Part shown: positions 46,217 through 58,297 of the stretch, piece after piece
How the letters are laid out: each line of letters opens with the position of its first letter
How positions within the stretch are numbered: the stretch's first letter is position 1
Source of the DNA: Dokdonella sp.
Lineage (GTDB): Bacteria > Pseudomonadota > Gammaproteobacteria > Xanthomonadales > Rhodanobacteraceae
Assembly (NCBI GenBank): GCA_016712865.1
Contig: JADJQH010000002.1
Coordinates: forward strand, 620,001 to 684,000
DNA: 64,000 nucleotides
Direction of reading: 5' to 3'
Notes under the pieces: generated by a model
What the model saw: the letters and a program-made list of their open reading frames with translations, nothing else
The model's database searches: none
Told to the model about the DNA's origin: nothing
Position numbers and translations under genes: made by a program

Positions 46217-46744
46217 CTACATGCGGCTGGAAACGATGAAAACACTGGTCTGGCCATCCATGCCGGCGCCAGGGCCATCGTCGGCGAGGGATGCGCCAAA
46301 GGTGGCTGCATCTTCCGTGCACTTGCCGGTCGAGTCGCCACTTGCAGTCTCCCAGCGCTCGTCACTCCAACGGATGCAGACAGCCACTTCGTTGACGCTG
46401 ATCGGCGCCACGGCAGCTCGCCCCTGCGGCAACTGGCAATTGACCTGAATACGCCATTCGCTCAAGTCGCGAGCAGCGACGGAACCGGTATCCGGGGTGG
46501 CACTGCACAGGAACTCGTCGTAGTCGTCGGCGTAGTAGGAGGCGATGTTGGCGCGATTCGAACGAATGTTGTCCATCATCATGTTGGCCAGCACACTCGC
46601 CTGGCTGCGCAGGTTTGCGCTTTGGTTGGCCTTGACCGAGTAGGCTTGCAGCGCGGCCAGGCCAAGCAAGCCGAAGCTCAGCACCAGCAAGGCGATCAAC
46701 ACTTCAAGCAGGGTGAAGCCTGCGCTTTGGCGATTGCGACTCAT
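46217..46744 (-). CDS. pilV: type IV pilus minor pilin PilV
   Basis: From ATG 46744 (MSRNRQSAGFTLLEVLIALLVLSFGLLGLAALQAYSVKAN as a pattern) the 175-residue prepilin has the type IV PilV signature: leader ending in Gly, FTLLEVLIALLVLSFGLLGLA and a Q-A-Y region. A frame open to 46771 adds nine residues without support. It follows fimT, whose 3' end it nearly touches, and precedes pilW by 8 nt. Confidence 0.93.
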   Translation of the reverse strand: MSRNRQSAGFTLLEVLIALLVLSFGLLGLAALQAYSVKANQSANLRSQASVLANMMMDNIRSNRANIASYYADDYDEFLCSATPDTGSVAARDLSEWRIQVNCQLPQGRAAVAPISVNEVAVCIRWSDERWETASGDSTGKCTEDAATFGASLADDGPGAGMDGQTSVFIVSSRM

Positions 46745-46761
46745 TTGAAGGTTCCAATGGT

Positions 46762-47343
46762 TCACGAGCATGCCCCCTTGGACGAACTTGAGCGGCCAAG
46801 CGAGGTGATGACTATGGTGCGCTGCTGATCGTTTGAGCAGTTGCTGGCCGGTTTCAAGGTGAAGGTCAGGTCGCTGGTCAGGTTCGACAGTCCACGCGGG
46901 TTGAAGCGGACAAAGAATTTTGCGCTGTCCGGCACCAACGAATTGTTCTCGTTGGCTGTCCAGGTGCGGATGACGGAACCGAGGGCGATTGCCGTCGGCG
47001 GAGAGGCCGTTGGCGACACGGTGTCATCCACGAAAACCATCCAGCCCTTGCCCCAGTCGGTGGAGGCACCACAGGCTGTCGGAATTGCACCGTTGCGGGT
47101 GTCGGCCGCGCATATGCTGACCCCGCGGGAGCGCGAGATGGATTCGTTGCGGGCCAGGTTGAATGCGCTGAGAAAATCATTGGTCTGCGTGCTGACCCTG
47201 TTACCGCGGATCATCACGGCAAAACTCGGCAAAGCGATCGAGGCCAAAATGGCAACGATGGCAATGGTGATCATCAGCTCGACCAAGCCAAAACCCAAGG
47301 TTCGTCGGCCGCTGGCACCGGAAAGGCAAATCTGGACAGGCAT
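46762..47343 (-). CDS. fimT: type IV pilus pseudopilin FimT/GspH family
   Basis: From ATG 47343, preceded by GAGGGGAAT, the 193-residue protein has GFGLVELMITIAIVAILASIALPSF (Glu5 present) and TNDFLSAFNLARNESISRSRGVSICA, the GspH/FimT core. In place of the usual Phe after the cleavage Gly-Phe it reads GFGLVE. FimT of related bacteria can bind DNA during natural transformation. First gene of the fimT-pilV-pilW-pilX-pilY1-pilE operon, 140 nt after ispH. Confidence 0.9.
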   Translation of the reverse strand: MPVQICLSGASGRRTLGFGLVELMITIAIVAILASIALPSFAVMIRGNRVSTQTNDFLSAFNLARNESISRSRGVSICAADTRNGAIPTACGASTDWGKGWMVFVDDTVSPTASPPTAIALGSVIRTWTANENNSLVPDSAKFFVRFNPRGLSNLTSDLTFTLKPASNCSNDQQRTIVITSLGRSSSSKGACS

Positions 47344-47482
47344 ATTCCCCTCGCCACGTACGGACTTATGACCGCGCACCGTACGGGGCCAAAGGCCGTG
47401 AAACAAGGGCGCCGAAGCGCGAGGTAGCAATTGGCGGATAAGCGGCGGCAGCGGCCGGCTGGGCCAAGACCCGCGCAATCGG

Positions 47483-48430
47483 TCAGTCGACGACGCGGAT
47501 CCGCAGTTCCTTCGGCAGGGCAAAGGTCACGTTTTCCGGCTGGCCGGCAAGCTCGCTGACCGTGTTCGCCCCCCAGTCGGCGAGACGCTCGATCACCTGC
47601 TGGACCAGACTCTCAGGGGCGGATGCCCCTGCGGTCACGCCGACCCTGGCACCGTCGCGGATCCAGGAACGCTGGATGTCATCGGCACCGTCGATCAGGT
47701 AGGCAGGGACGCCCTGCTTTTCGGCCAGTTCGCGCAGGCGGTTGGAATTGGAACTGTTGGGCGAGCCCACCACCAGCACAACATCGCACTGTTGTCCAAG
47801 CGCGCGCACTGCATCCTGGCGGTTCTGGGTGGCATAGCAGATGTCGTCATGGCGCGGGCCGACGATGGCCGGAAACCGCTCACGCAGGGTATCGATCACG
47901 GCACGGGTATCGTCAACGGACAGGGTTGTCTGGCTGACATAGGCGAGTTTTTCCGGATCCTGCGGATTCAGCGCGGCAACGCATTCCGGCGTCTCGACCA
48001 AATGGATGCGGCCTGTGTTGTCCGCGCTCCACTGGCCCATGGTGCCTTCCACTTCAGGGTGCCCGGCATGGCCGATCAGAACCACGTCGCGCCCGGCTTT
48101 GCCGTGGCGAGCCACCTCGATGTGCACCTTGGTCACCAGTGGACAGGTGGCATCGAACACGGCCAGTCCGCGTCGCGCGGCTTCGTCGCGTACTTCACGC
48201 GACACACCGTGCGCGCTGAAGATCACGGTTGCGCCATCGGGCACCTCATCGAGTTCATCGACGAAAACCGCGCCGCGCGCGCGCAGCGAATCCACCACGA
48301 AGCGGTTGTGCACGACCTCGTGGCGCACATAGATCGGCGCGCCAAAGGTTTCCAGCGCTCGCTCGACAATCTCGATGGCGCGATCGACACCGGCGCAGAA
48401 ACCACGCGGATTGGCGAGCAGGACCTGCAT
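47483..48430 (-). CDS. ispH: 4-hydroxy-3-methylbut-2-enyl diphosphate reductase
   Basis: IspH is the last enzyme of the MEP pathway, reducing HMBPP to IPP and DMAPP with a [4Fe-4S] cluster. From ATG 48430 ([21 protein letters not shown]) it has 315 residues. The three cluster Cys are in [18 protein letters not shown] and [11 protein letters not shown], with the substrate loop [13 protein letters not shown]. An ATG three codons upstream (48439) overlaps the lspA stop. It follows lspA as in the ileS-lspA-ispH arrangement. Confidence 0.97.
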   Translation of the reverse strand: MQVLLANPRGFCAGVDRAIEIVERALETFGAPIYVRHEVVHNRFVVDSLRARGAVFVDELDEVPDGATVIFSAHGVSREVRDEAARRGLAVFDATCPLVTKVHIEVARHGKAGRDVVLIGHAGHPEVEGTMGQWSADNTGRIHLVETPECVAALNPQDPEKLAYVSQTTLSVDDTRAVIDTLRERFPAIVGPRHDDICYATQNRQDAVRALGQQCDVVLVVGSPNSSNSNRLRELAEKQGVPAYLIDGADDIQRSWIRDGARVGVTAGASAPESLVQQVIERLADWGANTVSELAGQPENVTFALPKELRIRVVD

Positions 48431-48438
48431 GGCCGTCA

Positions 48439-48933
48439 TTATGGACGAGTCCCGGCCCGGGCACCGAAAAAGCTGAAGGCAATCAACAGCACCGCACCCA
48501 CGCTTACCCCGGAATCCGCCACATTGAAAGCCGGAAACGACCAGCTTCCGTAGTGCACGTCTATGAAATCCACCACATGGCCAAAGCGCATGCGATCGAT
48601 CAGGTTGCCGACTGCGCCACCGAGGATCAACGCAAGCGGCAAGGCCGTTCGCCAGTCATTGCGTGGTGTGCGCGCCAGCCAGACCACCAGCAACACGCTC
48701 ACCACGGATGCAATGATGGTGAAGAACCAGCGTTGCCAGCCGCCGGCATCGCTGAGGAAACTGAACGCGGCACCCTCGTTGTAGACAAGGGTCAGATTGA
48801 GCAGTCCGTCGATTACCGCGTACGTGTCGTGCAGCTGAAATCTCTCGAGAATCGCAAGCTTGGAGGTCTGGTCGGCAATGATGATGAAGGCCGACAGCAG
48901 CAGCCACACCAGCGCGTTGGGAGATTTCGACAT
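48439..48933 (-). CDS. lspA: lipoprotein signal peptidase
   Basis: LspA removes lipoprotein signal peptides in the inner membrane. From ATG 48933 the 164-residue protein has four membrane helices and the aspartic protease motifs [21 protein letters not shown] and [14 protein letters not shown] holding the two catalytic Asp. It serves the lipoproteins encoded in this window (LolB and the TPR lipoprotein). It lies about 290 repeat-rich nucleotides after ileS and overlaps the ispH start region. Confidence 0.97.
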   Translation of the reverse strand: MSKSPNALVWLLLSAFIIIADQTSKLAILERFQLHDTYAVIDGLLNLTLVYNEGAAFSFLSDAGGWQRWFFTIIASVVSVLLVVWLARTPRNDWRTALPLALILGGAVGNLIDRMRFGHVVDFIDVHYGSWSFPAFNVADSGVSVGAVLLIAFSFFGARAGTRP

Positions 48934-49057
48934 GGGCAATGACACGCAGATTCGTGGGCGCGCATGGTACACGTTGGGCGAGCCCGAACATATTTCACCG
49001 CCCCCTTCCCTTCAGCAATCCCGTCAGGGTCGACCCGAATGTTTGGGGCCTCGCGGT

Positions 49058-49200
49058 CGCCCCGAAAAGGGGGCAAGCCCCGAAAAGGGGGCAAGCCCCA
49101 AAAAGGGGGCAAGCCCCCAAAAGGGGATAAACGCATGAATGCGCTCCTACATGCAAAACCTGCGCAACCGCTCCTGTAGGAGACCCTTCAGGGGCGACCG
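49058..49200. repeat. short tandem repeats and a REP palindrome between ileS and lspA
   Basis: About four head-to-tail copies of an approximately 19-nt unit GGCAAGCCCC(G/A)AAAAGGG cover 49062-49130. Each can pair CCCC with GGGG. They are followed near 49172-49200 by a REP GTAGGAGACCCTTCAGGGGCGACC next to the ileS stop. No gene fits the gap 48934-49225. The frame through the repeat reads repeated APKRGQ and is not a real protein. Confidence 0.8.
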
Positions 49201-49225
49201 CGATGGCCGAGCCGCCCGTCGAGCC

Positions 49226-52111
49226 TCAGAACCACTGGCGTTGTTCGCCTTTACCGGTGACGTTGGTCACGCAGCGGCCACACAGCTCCGGGTCATCAGC
49301 GAAGCTGCCGACATCAGCGCGGTAGTGCCAGCAGCGCACGCATTTTTGCGAGGTACTCGGTTTGGCGCTGATCCAGGCATTCATGCCATCCACCTGCACC
49401 GCATCGACCGGTTTCGTTGCCACATCGGCAAGGTTCACCTCGGAACAGATGAAGAAGAAGCGCAGCTCACCGGCACCTTGCGCGTGCCGTTGAAGCAAGG
49501 CCTGGTCGGCGTGGATGACCAACTCGGCCTGCAAGGACGCGCCAATCTCTCCTGCCGCGCGCATGCCTTCCAGTACGCGCGAAGCGGTGCTGCGCATGGC
49601 AAACAGTTCATTCCACTTGCTGCGCTGATCAGGCGAACCCTGCATCGCGGCCAAACCTTCGTACCAGGTCTCGAAGAGCACCGATTCGTCCCGCTTGCCC
49701 GGCAACAGCGGCCAGATTTCCTCGGCGGTGAAGCTGGTGATCGGCGCCAGCCAGCGCACCAGTGCTTCGAGGATGTGGAACATCGCGCTCTGTGCACTGC
49801 GTCGACCGCGACTGTCGGTTTGCATCGTGTACAGGCGATCCTTGGTGATGTCGAGATAGATCGAGCCCATCTCGTTGGTGCAGAAGTTCTGGATGCGCTG
49901 CACGATCTCGGGGAAGTCGTACCCCTCGTACGCAGCAATCACTGCGGTCTGCACATCATGTGCCTGCTGCACGGCCCATTGGTCGAGCAAGAGCATTTCC
50001 CCCGCCGGAACCAGGTGTCGCTCGGGGTCGAACCCGTCCAGATTGCCGAGCAGGAAGCGCGCCGTGTTGCGGATGCGCCGATAGGCATCGGACACGCGTT
50101 TGAGGATTTCGTCGGAGACGCTCATCTCGTTGCGGTAATCGGTCGAAGCGACCCACAGGCGCAACACGTCCGCACCGAGTGAATCGACCACCTTTTGCGG
50201 CGCGACCACATTGCCGAGCGACTTGGACATCTTGCGCCCGTTCTGGTCCACCGCAAATCCGTGCGTGAGCACTTCATCGTACGGCGCATGTCCGTGCATG
50301 GCTGCCGATGTCAGCAAGGAGGAATGGAACCAGCCACGGTGCTGGTCGGATCCTTCCAGATACATCACGCGGTCACCCGGCTTGCGAGCCAATTCCGCAC
50401 GTTGGTCGATCACGGCAAAATGGGTTACGCCGGAATCAAACCAGACATCCAGCACGTCGCTGACTTTCTCGTAGCGATCCGCCTCGTCACCCAGCAGCTC
50501 GCGCGCATCGATGCTCGACCAGGCATCGATGCCATCCTTTTCCACGCGCTGCGCAATCTGCTCGAACAACTCCACGCTGCGCGGATGCGGCAATTGGGTC
50601 TGGCGATCGACGAACAAGGCGATGGGCACGCCCCATGTGCGCTGCCGCGAGATGCACCAGTCAGGGCGGCCTGCGATCATGCCGGTGATGCGTTCTTCGC
50701 CCCAACCGGGAATCCAGCGCACGTCGCGGATGGCCTTGAGCGCGCAGTCGCGCAAGCCTTCCTTTTCCATGCTCATGAACCACTGCGGGGTGGCACGGAA
50801 AGCCACCGGGGTCTTGTGACGCCAGCAGTGCGGATAGCTGTGTTCGAACCTGGAGAACGCGAGCAGATGTCCGTTTTCGCGCAACAGTTCGGTGATGCTG
50901 TCGTTGGCCTTCCAGATGAACTGTCCTTCGACCACGGGAGTGCCGGCAAGATAAACACCATTGCCACCCACCGGATTGAGTTCGGCGGCCGGATGCGTGT
51001 CGATCAAACCGTAGGCCTGGCTGACCACGAAGTCCTCCACGCCATGCCCGGGCGCGGTGTGCACGACGCCGGTACCGTCTTCGGCGGTGACGTGTTCGCC
51101 CAGCAGCAACGGGATCTCGCGCTGGTAGAACGGATGGCGCAAGAGGATGCCTGAACCGCCCTGCCCCTGGGCGCCGCGCGTCTCCAGAGCCGAGCCCCTG
51201 GCGCGGCCGAGCACCTTCATTTCCGTCACGCCATAGCGCAGCAGGCACTTCTCGGCCAGGGCTTCCGCGAGCACCAGCAGGACCCGCTGGCCATTGCGCG
51301 AGGGACCTTCCACCAGAACATATTCAAGCTCCGGCCCCAGCGAGACTGCGAGGCTGGCCGGCAAGGTCCATGGCGTGGTGGTCCAGATCGGCACCGCCAC
51401 GAGGGTGGCATCGTCGATGTCCACGGCGAAAAGCCCGGCCATGGCCTTGGCGTTGATGGCGTCGTAGGCAACATCCACGGCCGGTGAAACCTTGTCGGCA
51501 TACTCGATTTCGGCTTCAGCCAATGCCGAGCCGCAGTCGAAACACCAGTGCACCGGCTTGAATCCGCGCGTGATGTGTCCGTTGGCGTAAATGCGTGCGA
51601 GCGCACGCAGCATGTCGGCCTCGAACTTCGCATCCATGGTGCGGTACGGGGCATCCCAGTCGCCAAGCACGCCCAGGCGCTTGAAATCGGCGCGCTGCAG
51701 GTCGATCTGCTTCGCCGCGTACTCGCGGCACTTCTGCCGGAACGCGGCGGCATCGAGCTTTTGCCCGACCTTGCCGAATTCCTTTTCCACCGCGATTTCG
51801 ATGGGCAGGCCGTGGCAATCCCAACCGGGAACGTAAGGCGCACGGAAACCGGCCATCAGTTTCGACTTGACCACGATGTCCTTGAGCACCTTGTTGACCG
51901 CATGGCCGATGTGGATCACGCCGTTTGCATACGGTGGCCCATCGTGCAGGATGAACGCCTTGCCGCGCGTGGCCGTGTGCTTCTGGATCTCCTGGTAACG
52001 CTGCCGCGCGTACCAGTCTTCGAGGATTGCCGGCTCGCGCACGGCCAGGTTCGCCTTCATCGCGAATGCCGTGTTCGGCAGGTTGATGGTGTGTTTGTAA
52101 TCCTTGCTCAC
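49226..52111 (-). CDS. ileS: isoleucyl-tRNA synthetase
   Basis: This class Ia synthetase charges tRNA-Ile and edits valine in its CP1 domain. The 961-residue protein has the HIGH motif in [20 protein letters not shown] near residue 68, the editing domain region [14 protein letters not shown], the KMSKS motif [11 protein letters not shown] near residue 605 and a C-terminal Zn site [12 protein letters not shown] ... LCGRCV. The start overlaps ribF by 4 nt. The ribF-ileS-lspA-ispH order is conserved. Confidence 0.98.
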   Translation of the reverse strand: MSKDYKHTINLPNTAFAMKANLAVREPAILEDWYARQRYQEIQKHTATRGKAFILHDGPPYANGVIHIGHAVNKVLKDIVVKSKLMAGFRAPYVPGWDCHGLPIEIAVEKEFGKVGQKLDAAAFRQKCREYAAKQIDLQRADFKRLGVLGDWDAPYRTMDAKFEADMLRALARIYANGHITRGFKPVHWCFDCGSALAEAEIEYADKVSPAVDVAYDAINAKAMAGLFAVDIDDATLVAVPIWTTTPWTLPASLAVSLGPELEYVLVEGPSRNGQRVLLVLAEALAEKCLLRYGVTEMKVLGRARGSALETRGAQGQGGSGILLRHPFYQREIPLLLGEHVTAEDGTGVVHTAPGHGVEDFVVSQAYGLIDTHPAAELNPVGGNGVYLAGTPVVEGQFIWKANDSITELLRENGHLLAFSRFEHSYPHCWRHKTPVAFRATPQWFMSMEKEGLRDCALKAIRDVRWIPGWGEERITGMIAGRPDWCISRQRTWGVPIALFVDRQTQLPHPRSVELFEQIAQRVEKDGIDAWSSIDARELLGDEADRYEKVSDVLDVWFDSGVTHFAVIDQRAELARKPGDRVMYLEGSDQHRGWFHSSLLTSAAMHGHAPYDEVLTHGFAVDQNGRKMSKSLGNVVAPQKVVDSLGADVLRLWVASTDYRNEMSVSDEILKRVSDAYRRIRNTARFLLGNLDGFDPERHLVPAGEMLLLDQWAVQQAHDVQTAVIAAYEGYDFPEIVQRIQNFCTNEMGSIYLDITKDRLYTMQTDSRGRRSAQSAMFHILEALVRWLAPITSFTAEEIWPLLPGKRDESVLFETWYEGLAAMQGSPDQRSKWNELFAMRSTASRVLEGMRAAGEIGASLQAELVIHADQALLQRHAQGAGELRFFFICSEVNLADVATKPVDAVQVDGMNAWISAKPSTSQKCVRCWHYRADVGSFADDPELCGRCVTNVTGKGEQRQWF

Positions 52112-53106
52112 GCAGACGCTCCGCTGGAACGAACCCTGCCACGGTCATCGGCAAAGTCGGGTTGGAATACCGGGTTGGATGGAGCAAGCAGCGCTCGCGC
52201 CTGCTCCGCATCACGTCCGATTTGCTCGACCATCGATTCGAGCGAGTCGAATTTTTCCTCGTCACGCAACTTGGCGACGAACTCCACATCGATCCGGCGC
52301 CCGTACAGGTCGCCATCGAAATCAAACAAATGGGCTTCCAGCAGCGGCTCGACGCCCGCCACCGTGGGACGCACGCCGAGGCTGGCCACCGCGGCCATGG
52401 AATGCTCGGCCACGCCGTGCACGCGCACCGCGAAGATGCCGTTGACTGGCGAGGTGCGCCGACCGAGGCGGATGTTGGCCGTCGGATAGCCGAGCTTGCG
52501 TCCAAGCTGGCGGCCGCGAACCACGTGTCCGCCGATCTTGAAAGGTCGACCGAGCAGATGACGCGCGCCCATGAAATCCCCGCGTGCCAGCATCTCGCGG
52601 ATGACGCTGCTGCGAACCGCCTGCCCACCGAGGGTGAACTCCGGAAACACCTCGGTCGCAAACCCATGGCGACCACCCATCTCACGCAAGAACGCCACAT
52701 CACCCTGGCGGTTGTGCCCGAAGCGGAAATCGGCACCCACCCAGACTTCACGTGCAGCCAATCGCTGCACCAGCACCTGCTCCACGAACTCGCCGGCCTG
52801 CATGGAGGCCATGCCTGCGTTGAAGCGCAGCAACATCAGCATGTCGAGACCAAGGCCGGCAATCTGGCGAATTTTCCCGCGCACGTCGTCCAGCCGGGAA
52901 ACCGGACTCGAGCGCGCAAAATATTCGCGCGGAATCGGCTCAAAGCTCACCGCCACCGCAGCGGCGCCAAGCCTTGCTGCCCGCTCGCGCACGCGGTTGA
53001 GCAGCGCGCGATGGCCGCAATGAACGCCATCAAAGGCACCGATGCAAACAACACTGCCTTGCGGCGCCAGAGCGGCACCTTGGCGATCTCGAACAAGCCG
53101 GAACAT
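52108..53106 (-). CDS. ribF: bifunctional riboflavin kinase/FAD synthetase
   Basis: RibF phosphorylates riboflavin to FMN and adenylylates it to FAD. The 332-residue protein from ATG 53106 ([10 protein letters not shown]) has the nucleotidyltransferase motif [14 protein letters not shown] and the [19 protein letters not shown] segment. The riboflavin kinase domain with [14 protein letters not shown] follows. The frame is open to 53142 without support. It overlaps ileS by 4 nt at its 3' end and follows murJ by about 55 nt. Confidence 0.97.
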   Translation of the reverse strand: MFRLVRDRQGAALAPQGSVVCIGAFDGVHCGHRALLNRVRERAARLGAAAVAVSFEPIPREYFARSSPVSRLDDVRGKIRQIAGLGLDMLMLLRFNAGMASMQAGEFVEQVLVQRLAAREVWVGADFRFGHNRQGDVAFLREMGGRHGFATEVFPEFTLGGQAVRSSVIREMLARGDFMGARHLLGRPFKIGGHVVRGRQLGRKLGYPTANIRLGRRTSPVNGIFAVRVHGVAEHSMAAVASLGVRPTVAGVEPLLEAHLFDFDGDLYGRRIDVEFVAKLRDEEKFDSLESMVEQIGRDAEQARALLAPSNPVFQPDFADDRGRVRSSGASA

Positions 53107-53160
53107 CCAGCAAGTATAGCGGCTGCCCGCGCTGGCCAGCACAGGCCCAGGAGCCTGCGC

Positions 53161-54768
53161 TCAGTCTCCGCGCAGATCGCGCAGGCGAAGGCCCATCGCG
53201 TACATCACCAGCGAGAATGTGGCTGTTCCAGCGAGAACCAGTGCAGCCAACCGATACAGCCGCGTGGCAACGCCGGTATTGGCCCAGTCCGGCCACAGCG
53301 ACAACAACAGGGCAAGCACCAACGCCATGGCGCCGCAGGCCAGCAACAGGCGCAGCCAGTGTTTCCACCAGCCCGCATGCGCCACGTAGACATTGCTCTT
53401 GCGCAATGCCCGCCAAAGCAGGGCCAGATTTAGATAGCTCGCGCAGGCGCTGGCCAGGCCAAGCCCCGCGTGCAGACCGGGCGTCGTGGAAAGCCTGGCC
53501 CACCAACCGTTTACGTCGTCCCCGGGCGAGGCCCAAAGCACGAGCAGGCCTCCGACAAAGACGATGTTGAGCAGCATGCTCACGATCATCGCAATGATGC
53601 CGGCCCGCACGGGCGTCTTCGTATCCTGTCGCGCATAAAACGCCGGCGCCACCACCTTGACCAGGGCAAATGCCGGCAAACCCAGGGCCAACGCGGACAG
53701 GGACATGGAGGCCATGTTCACGTCATGGGCGGTGAATGCGCCGTACTGGAGCAAGGTGAACAGCAGCGGCTTGGCCAGCATGACCAGGCCAACCATGGCC
53801 GGCAGCGCAACCAGCAGGGTCGAACGCAGGCCCCAGTCCAGTGCACGCGAGAAGCCTTCCCGATCCGTCGCCACATGGTGACGGGACAAGGTTGGCAGGA
53901 TCACCGTCCCCAAGGCGATACCGAAAATTCCCAGCGGAAACTCGAGCAGGCGGTCACTCTGCGCCAGCCAGGTCTGCGAACCGGTGATGAGGAATGAGGC
54001 AATCAGCGTATCCAGCAGAAGATTGATCTGGGCGACCGACGAGCCGAACAGGGTCGGCACCATGAGGCGCAGGATCTTCTGCACCCCGGAATGACGCCAG
54101 CCCCAGCGTGGCCGCGGCAACAGGTCCAGGCGACGCAAGGCCGGAAACTGCACCACCAGTTGCAGTATTCCGGCTGCGAGAATCGCCCAGCCCAGGGCCA
54201 TGATCGGCACTTCCAGATGCGGGGATAGCCAGAGCGCACCTGCAATCAGGCAGAGGTTGAGGATGACCGGGGTCAGGGCCGGCAAGGCAAAACGGTGGAA
54301 ACTGTTGAGAATGCCGCCGGAAAGGGCGGTCAAGGCGACGAACAGCAGGTAGGGAAAGGTGAGGCGCAGCAGGTCCGTGGTCAATTCAAACTTGGCGGGA
54401 TCATCGATGGATCCGGGTGCGAACCCCCGTGTGAGCCAGGCAGCGCCAAGCACGCCCAGGGCGGTGATCAACAGCAGGATGATGCCGAGCGTGCCTGCGG
54501 TGCGCGCAACCAGCTCCTTCAGCTCCTCGTGGGAGCGCGTCTCCTTGACCTCGGTAAGTACCGGCACGAATGCCACCGAAAACGAACCTTCGGCAAACAG
54601 GCGACGCATGAAGTTCGGGATGCGGAAGGCGACCCAGAATGCGTCGGTTGCGGCATTGGCGCCGAAGGTCCAGGCGATGGCCATCTCGCGGATGAGGCCA
54701 AGCACGCGCGAAACGAGGGTTCCGCCACTGACGCTGAGCAGGGAACGCATCATTCCAGGCCTGCTCAT
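53161..54768 (-). CDS. murJ: lipid II flippase MurJ
   Basis: MurJ is the MOP-superfamily flippase exporting lipid II for peptidoglycan synthesis. The product (about 535 residues from ATG 54768, [20 protein letters not shown]) has 14 predicted membrane helices. The N-terminal [47 protein letters not shown] region is the MviN/MurJ signature with conserved Arg residues. It is divergent from rpsT across about 80 nt, the usual rpsT-murJ-ribF arrangement. Confidence 0.97.
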   Translation of the reverse strand: MSRPGMMRSLLSVSGGTLVSRVLGLIREMAIAWTFGANAATDAFWVAFRIPNFMRRLFAEGSFSVAFVPVLTEVKETRSHEELKELVARTAGTLGIILLLITALGVLGAAWLTRGFAPGSIDDPAKFELTTDLLRLTFPYLLFVALTALSGGILNSFHRFALPALTPVILNLCLIAGALWLSPHLEVPIMALGWAILAAGILQLVVQFPALRRLDLLPRPRWGWRHSGVQKILRLMVPTLFGSSVAQINLLLDTLIASFLITGSQTWLAQSDRLLEFPLGIFGIALGTVILPTLSRHHVATDREGFSRALDWGLRSTLLVALPAMVGLVMLAKPLLFTLLQYGAFTAHDVNMASMSLSALALGLPAFALVKVVAPAFYARQDTKTPVRAGIIAMIVSMLLNIVFVGGLLVLWASPGDDVNGWWARLSTTPGLHAGLGLASACASYLNLALLWRALRKSNVYVAHAGWWKHWLRLLLACGAMALVLALLLSLWPDWANTGVATRLYRLAALVLAGTATFSLVMYAMGLRLRDLRGD

Positions 54769-54848
54769 GCCAGCCCCCAATTGACGCGCCAGCCCGGCAT
54801 CGGCATAATTCCGCCCCTTTTTCCGCCCCCCGCTTTTGGAGTTTTACC

Positions 54849-55112
54849 TTGGCTAACATCAAGTCCGCGAAGAAGCGCGCGCGCCAGTCCGAAAAGGCTC
54901 GCCAGCGCAACGTCAGCGCCCGTTCCATGGTCCGCACCGCGATCAAGAAGGTGATCAAGGCTATCGACGCCAAGGACAAGGCTGGCGCCGAAGCTGCTCT
55001 GAAGAGCGCAACACCGATCGTCGACCGCTACGCTGCACGCGGCCTGATCCACAAGAACAAGGCTGCCCGCCACAAGAGCCGCCTCAACGCGAGCATCCGC
55101 GCCCTGGCTTGA
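54849..55112 (+). CDS. rpsT: 30S ribosomal protein S20
   Basis: S20 binds 16S rRNA. The 87-residue basic protein starts at a TTG codon (54849, TTGGCTAACATC), preceded by GGAG about 8 nt upstream. A UUG start is also used by rpsT in E. coli, where it is linked to autoregulation. Sequence [20 protein letters not shown] to the C-terminal NASIRALA is typical. It is monocistronic and ends at a strong terminator at 55138. Confidence 0.97.
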   Translation: MANIKSAKKRARQSEKARQRNVSARSMVRTAIKKVIKAIDAKDKAGAEAALKSATPIVDRYAARGLIHKNKAARHKSRLNASIRALA

Positions 55113-55137
55113 GCCCTGCGTGTGAAGCTGCGACATG

Positions 55138-55162
55138 AAGCCGGCGCAAGCCGGCTTTTTTG
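55138..55162 (+). terminator. rho-independent terminator of rpsT
   Basis: AAGCCGGCGCAAGCCGGCTT forms a perfect 8-bp stem with a GCAA tetraloop and is followed by TTTT. It lies 26 nt after the rpsT stop. Confidence 0.93.
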
Positions 55163-55241
55163 TTGCCAACTCAGCGGCAAGGCTGGCGTGGGACCCACGG
55201 CCTTTACCCGCGCCCAGTTGCGCGCAAAGCGTCCCCACTAC

Positions 55242-56902
<1,661 letters not shown>

Positions 56903-56905
56903 GAC

Positions 56906-57238
56906 TTACTCCTTGGTCGCCTTGGATGCACCGCTGATGCCGGTGATCTCGATTTCGGTGTAGTGCTGCCGATGCCCCTGCTGCTTCATGTGGTGCTTGC
57001 GGCGGCGGAACTTGATGATGCGGACCTTGTCGGCACGGCCGTGCGACTTGATCTTGGCGCCAACCTGAGCGCCGGCGACCAGAGGCGCACCGATGCTGAC
57101 GCCTTCGCCGGAGCCGACCATCAGCACCTGGTCGAAATTGACCGTGCTGTCGACGTCACCGACCAGTTTTTCGACGCGCAGGGTTTCGCCCTGGGTCACC
57201 CGGTATTGCTTACCGGAAATGAGCACAACTGCGTACAT
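56906..57238 (-). CDS. rplU: 50S ribosomal protein L21
   Basis: L21 binds 23S rRNA. The 110-residue product starts [25 protein letters not shown] and has the signature [26 protein letters not shown] short Ala/Lys tail (SGASKATKE) extends it slightly beyond the E. coli form. Divergent from corC across about 170-220 nt, where the promoters of both should lie. Confidence 0.98.
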   Translation of the reverse strand: MYAVVLISGKQYRVTQGETLRVEKLVGDVDSTVNFDQVLMVGSGEGVSIGAPLVAGAQVGAKIKSHGRADKVRIIKFRRRKHHMKQQGHRQHYTEIEITGISGASKATKE

Positions 57239-57457
57239 GATTGATACCTATGTAGTTATTCTGGAAACAGCCACTCTTTCCGGACCCTTGCGCAGAGCGG
57301 GATCTGGAAAAAGGGCGCGCGATGATAGCGGCTTGCCACGCCCGGGTCAAACCCTGCGGGATGTGCCAAGTTACGGAAAACACGACAAATCTGGTCCCGT
57401 CCGGCGCTTTTGCTAAACTCCGCCGTTCCGCCCCCAATGGGCATGAATCTGCGGACA

Positions 57458-58297
57458 ATGAGCGAGGACCCTCCCAGTAGTCCCCCCCAGCGTTCCTGGT
57501 TTGAACGCCTTACCCATGCGCTTTCCGGCGAAGTCAGCAGCCGCGAGGAATTGATCGAGGAACTGCGCCTGGCCCAGTCCAACGGCCTGCTCTCGCATGA
57601 CACCCTGTCGATGATCGAAGGAGCGATCAAGGTCACTGAGTTGACCGCCGGCAGCATCATGGTTCCGCGCTCGGAAATGGTCTCGATTGCTGCGGATTCC
57701 TCCCTGGAAACCGTGCTTGGCATCGTCATCGAATCCGGCCATTCCCGATTTCCCGTGCATGGCGCGGACCGGGACGAGATTGTCGGCATCCTGCTGGCCA
57801 AGGATCTCCTGCGCCGCTTTGCCGAGGGCGGAAGCGGCGATGTGCGCAGCCTGGTTCGCCCGGTCGCCCTGATCCCCGAAGCCAAGCGCCTGAACATCCT
57901 GCTCAAGGAATTGCGCCTCTCCCACCTGCACATGGCGATCGTGGTCAACGAGTACGGCGGTGTCGTTGGCCTGGTCACCATCGAAGACGTGCTGGAGCAG
58001 ATCGTTGGCGACATCGACGACGAGCACGACGAGGAAGAAACGCCCAACCTGATCCAGCCGCAGACGGATGGCCGCTTCCTGGTCAATGCGATGACGCCGG
58101 TCGAGAGTTTCAACAATCGCTTCGAATCGCAGTTTCCGGTCGATGCCTACGACACCATCGGGGCCATGGTCACTGCCGAGTTCGGGCATGTCCCCCAGCC
58201 CGGCGAGGAGATCCGCCTGGCCGGTTTCCTGTTCCGGGTCAACAAGGGAGACAGCCGCAAGGTCGGCCAGTTTGCCGTGCGAATCCAGGAAGCATGA
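57458..58297 (+). CDS. corC: magnesium/cobalt efflux-associated CBS protein CorC
   Basis: The 279-residue protein from ATG 57458 (MSEDPPSSPPQRSWFERLTH) has two CBS domains (MVPRSEMVSIAADSSLETVLGIVIESGHSRFPV and the second ending VVNEYGGVVGLVTIEDVLEQIVGDIDDE as patterns). A C-terminal CorC/HlyC domain (LAGFLFRVNKGDSRKVGQFAVRI) follows. The soluble CorC type is linked to Mg/Co homeostasis. The frame is open to 57410, but the first Mets lack support. It overlaps the next gene by 4 nt (ATGA). Confidence 0.92.
   Translation: MSEDPPSSPPQRSWFERLTHALSGEVSSREELIEELRLAQSNGLLSHDTLSMIEGAIKVTELTAGSIMVPRSEMVSIAADSSLETVLGIVIESGHSRFPVHGADRDEIVGILLAKDLLRRFAEGGSGDVRSLVRPVALIPEAKRLNILLKELRLSHLHMAIVVNEYGGVVGLVTIEDVLEQIVGDIDDEHDEEETPNLIQPQTDGRFLVNAMTPVESFNNRFESQFPVDAYDTIGAMVTAEFGHVPQPGEEIRLAGFLFRVNKGDSRKVGQFAVRIQEA

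Noticed and set aside
48939-49130. Small protein of repeated APKRGQ units
   Set aside because: It is the direct translation of a 19-nt DNA repeat, without a start context or family resemblance.
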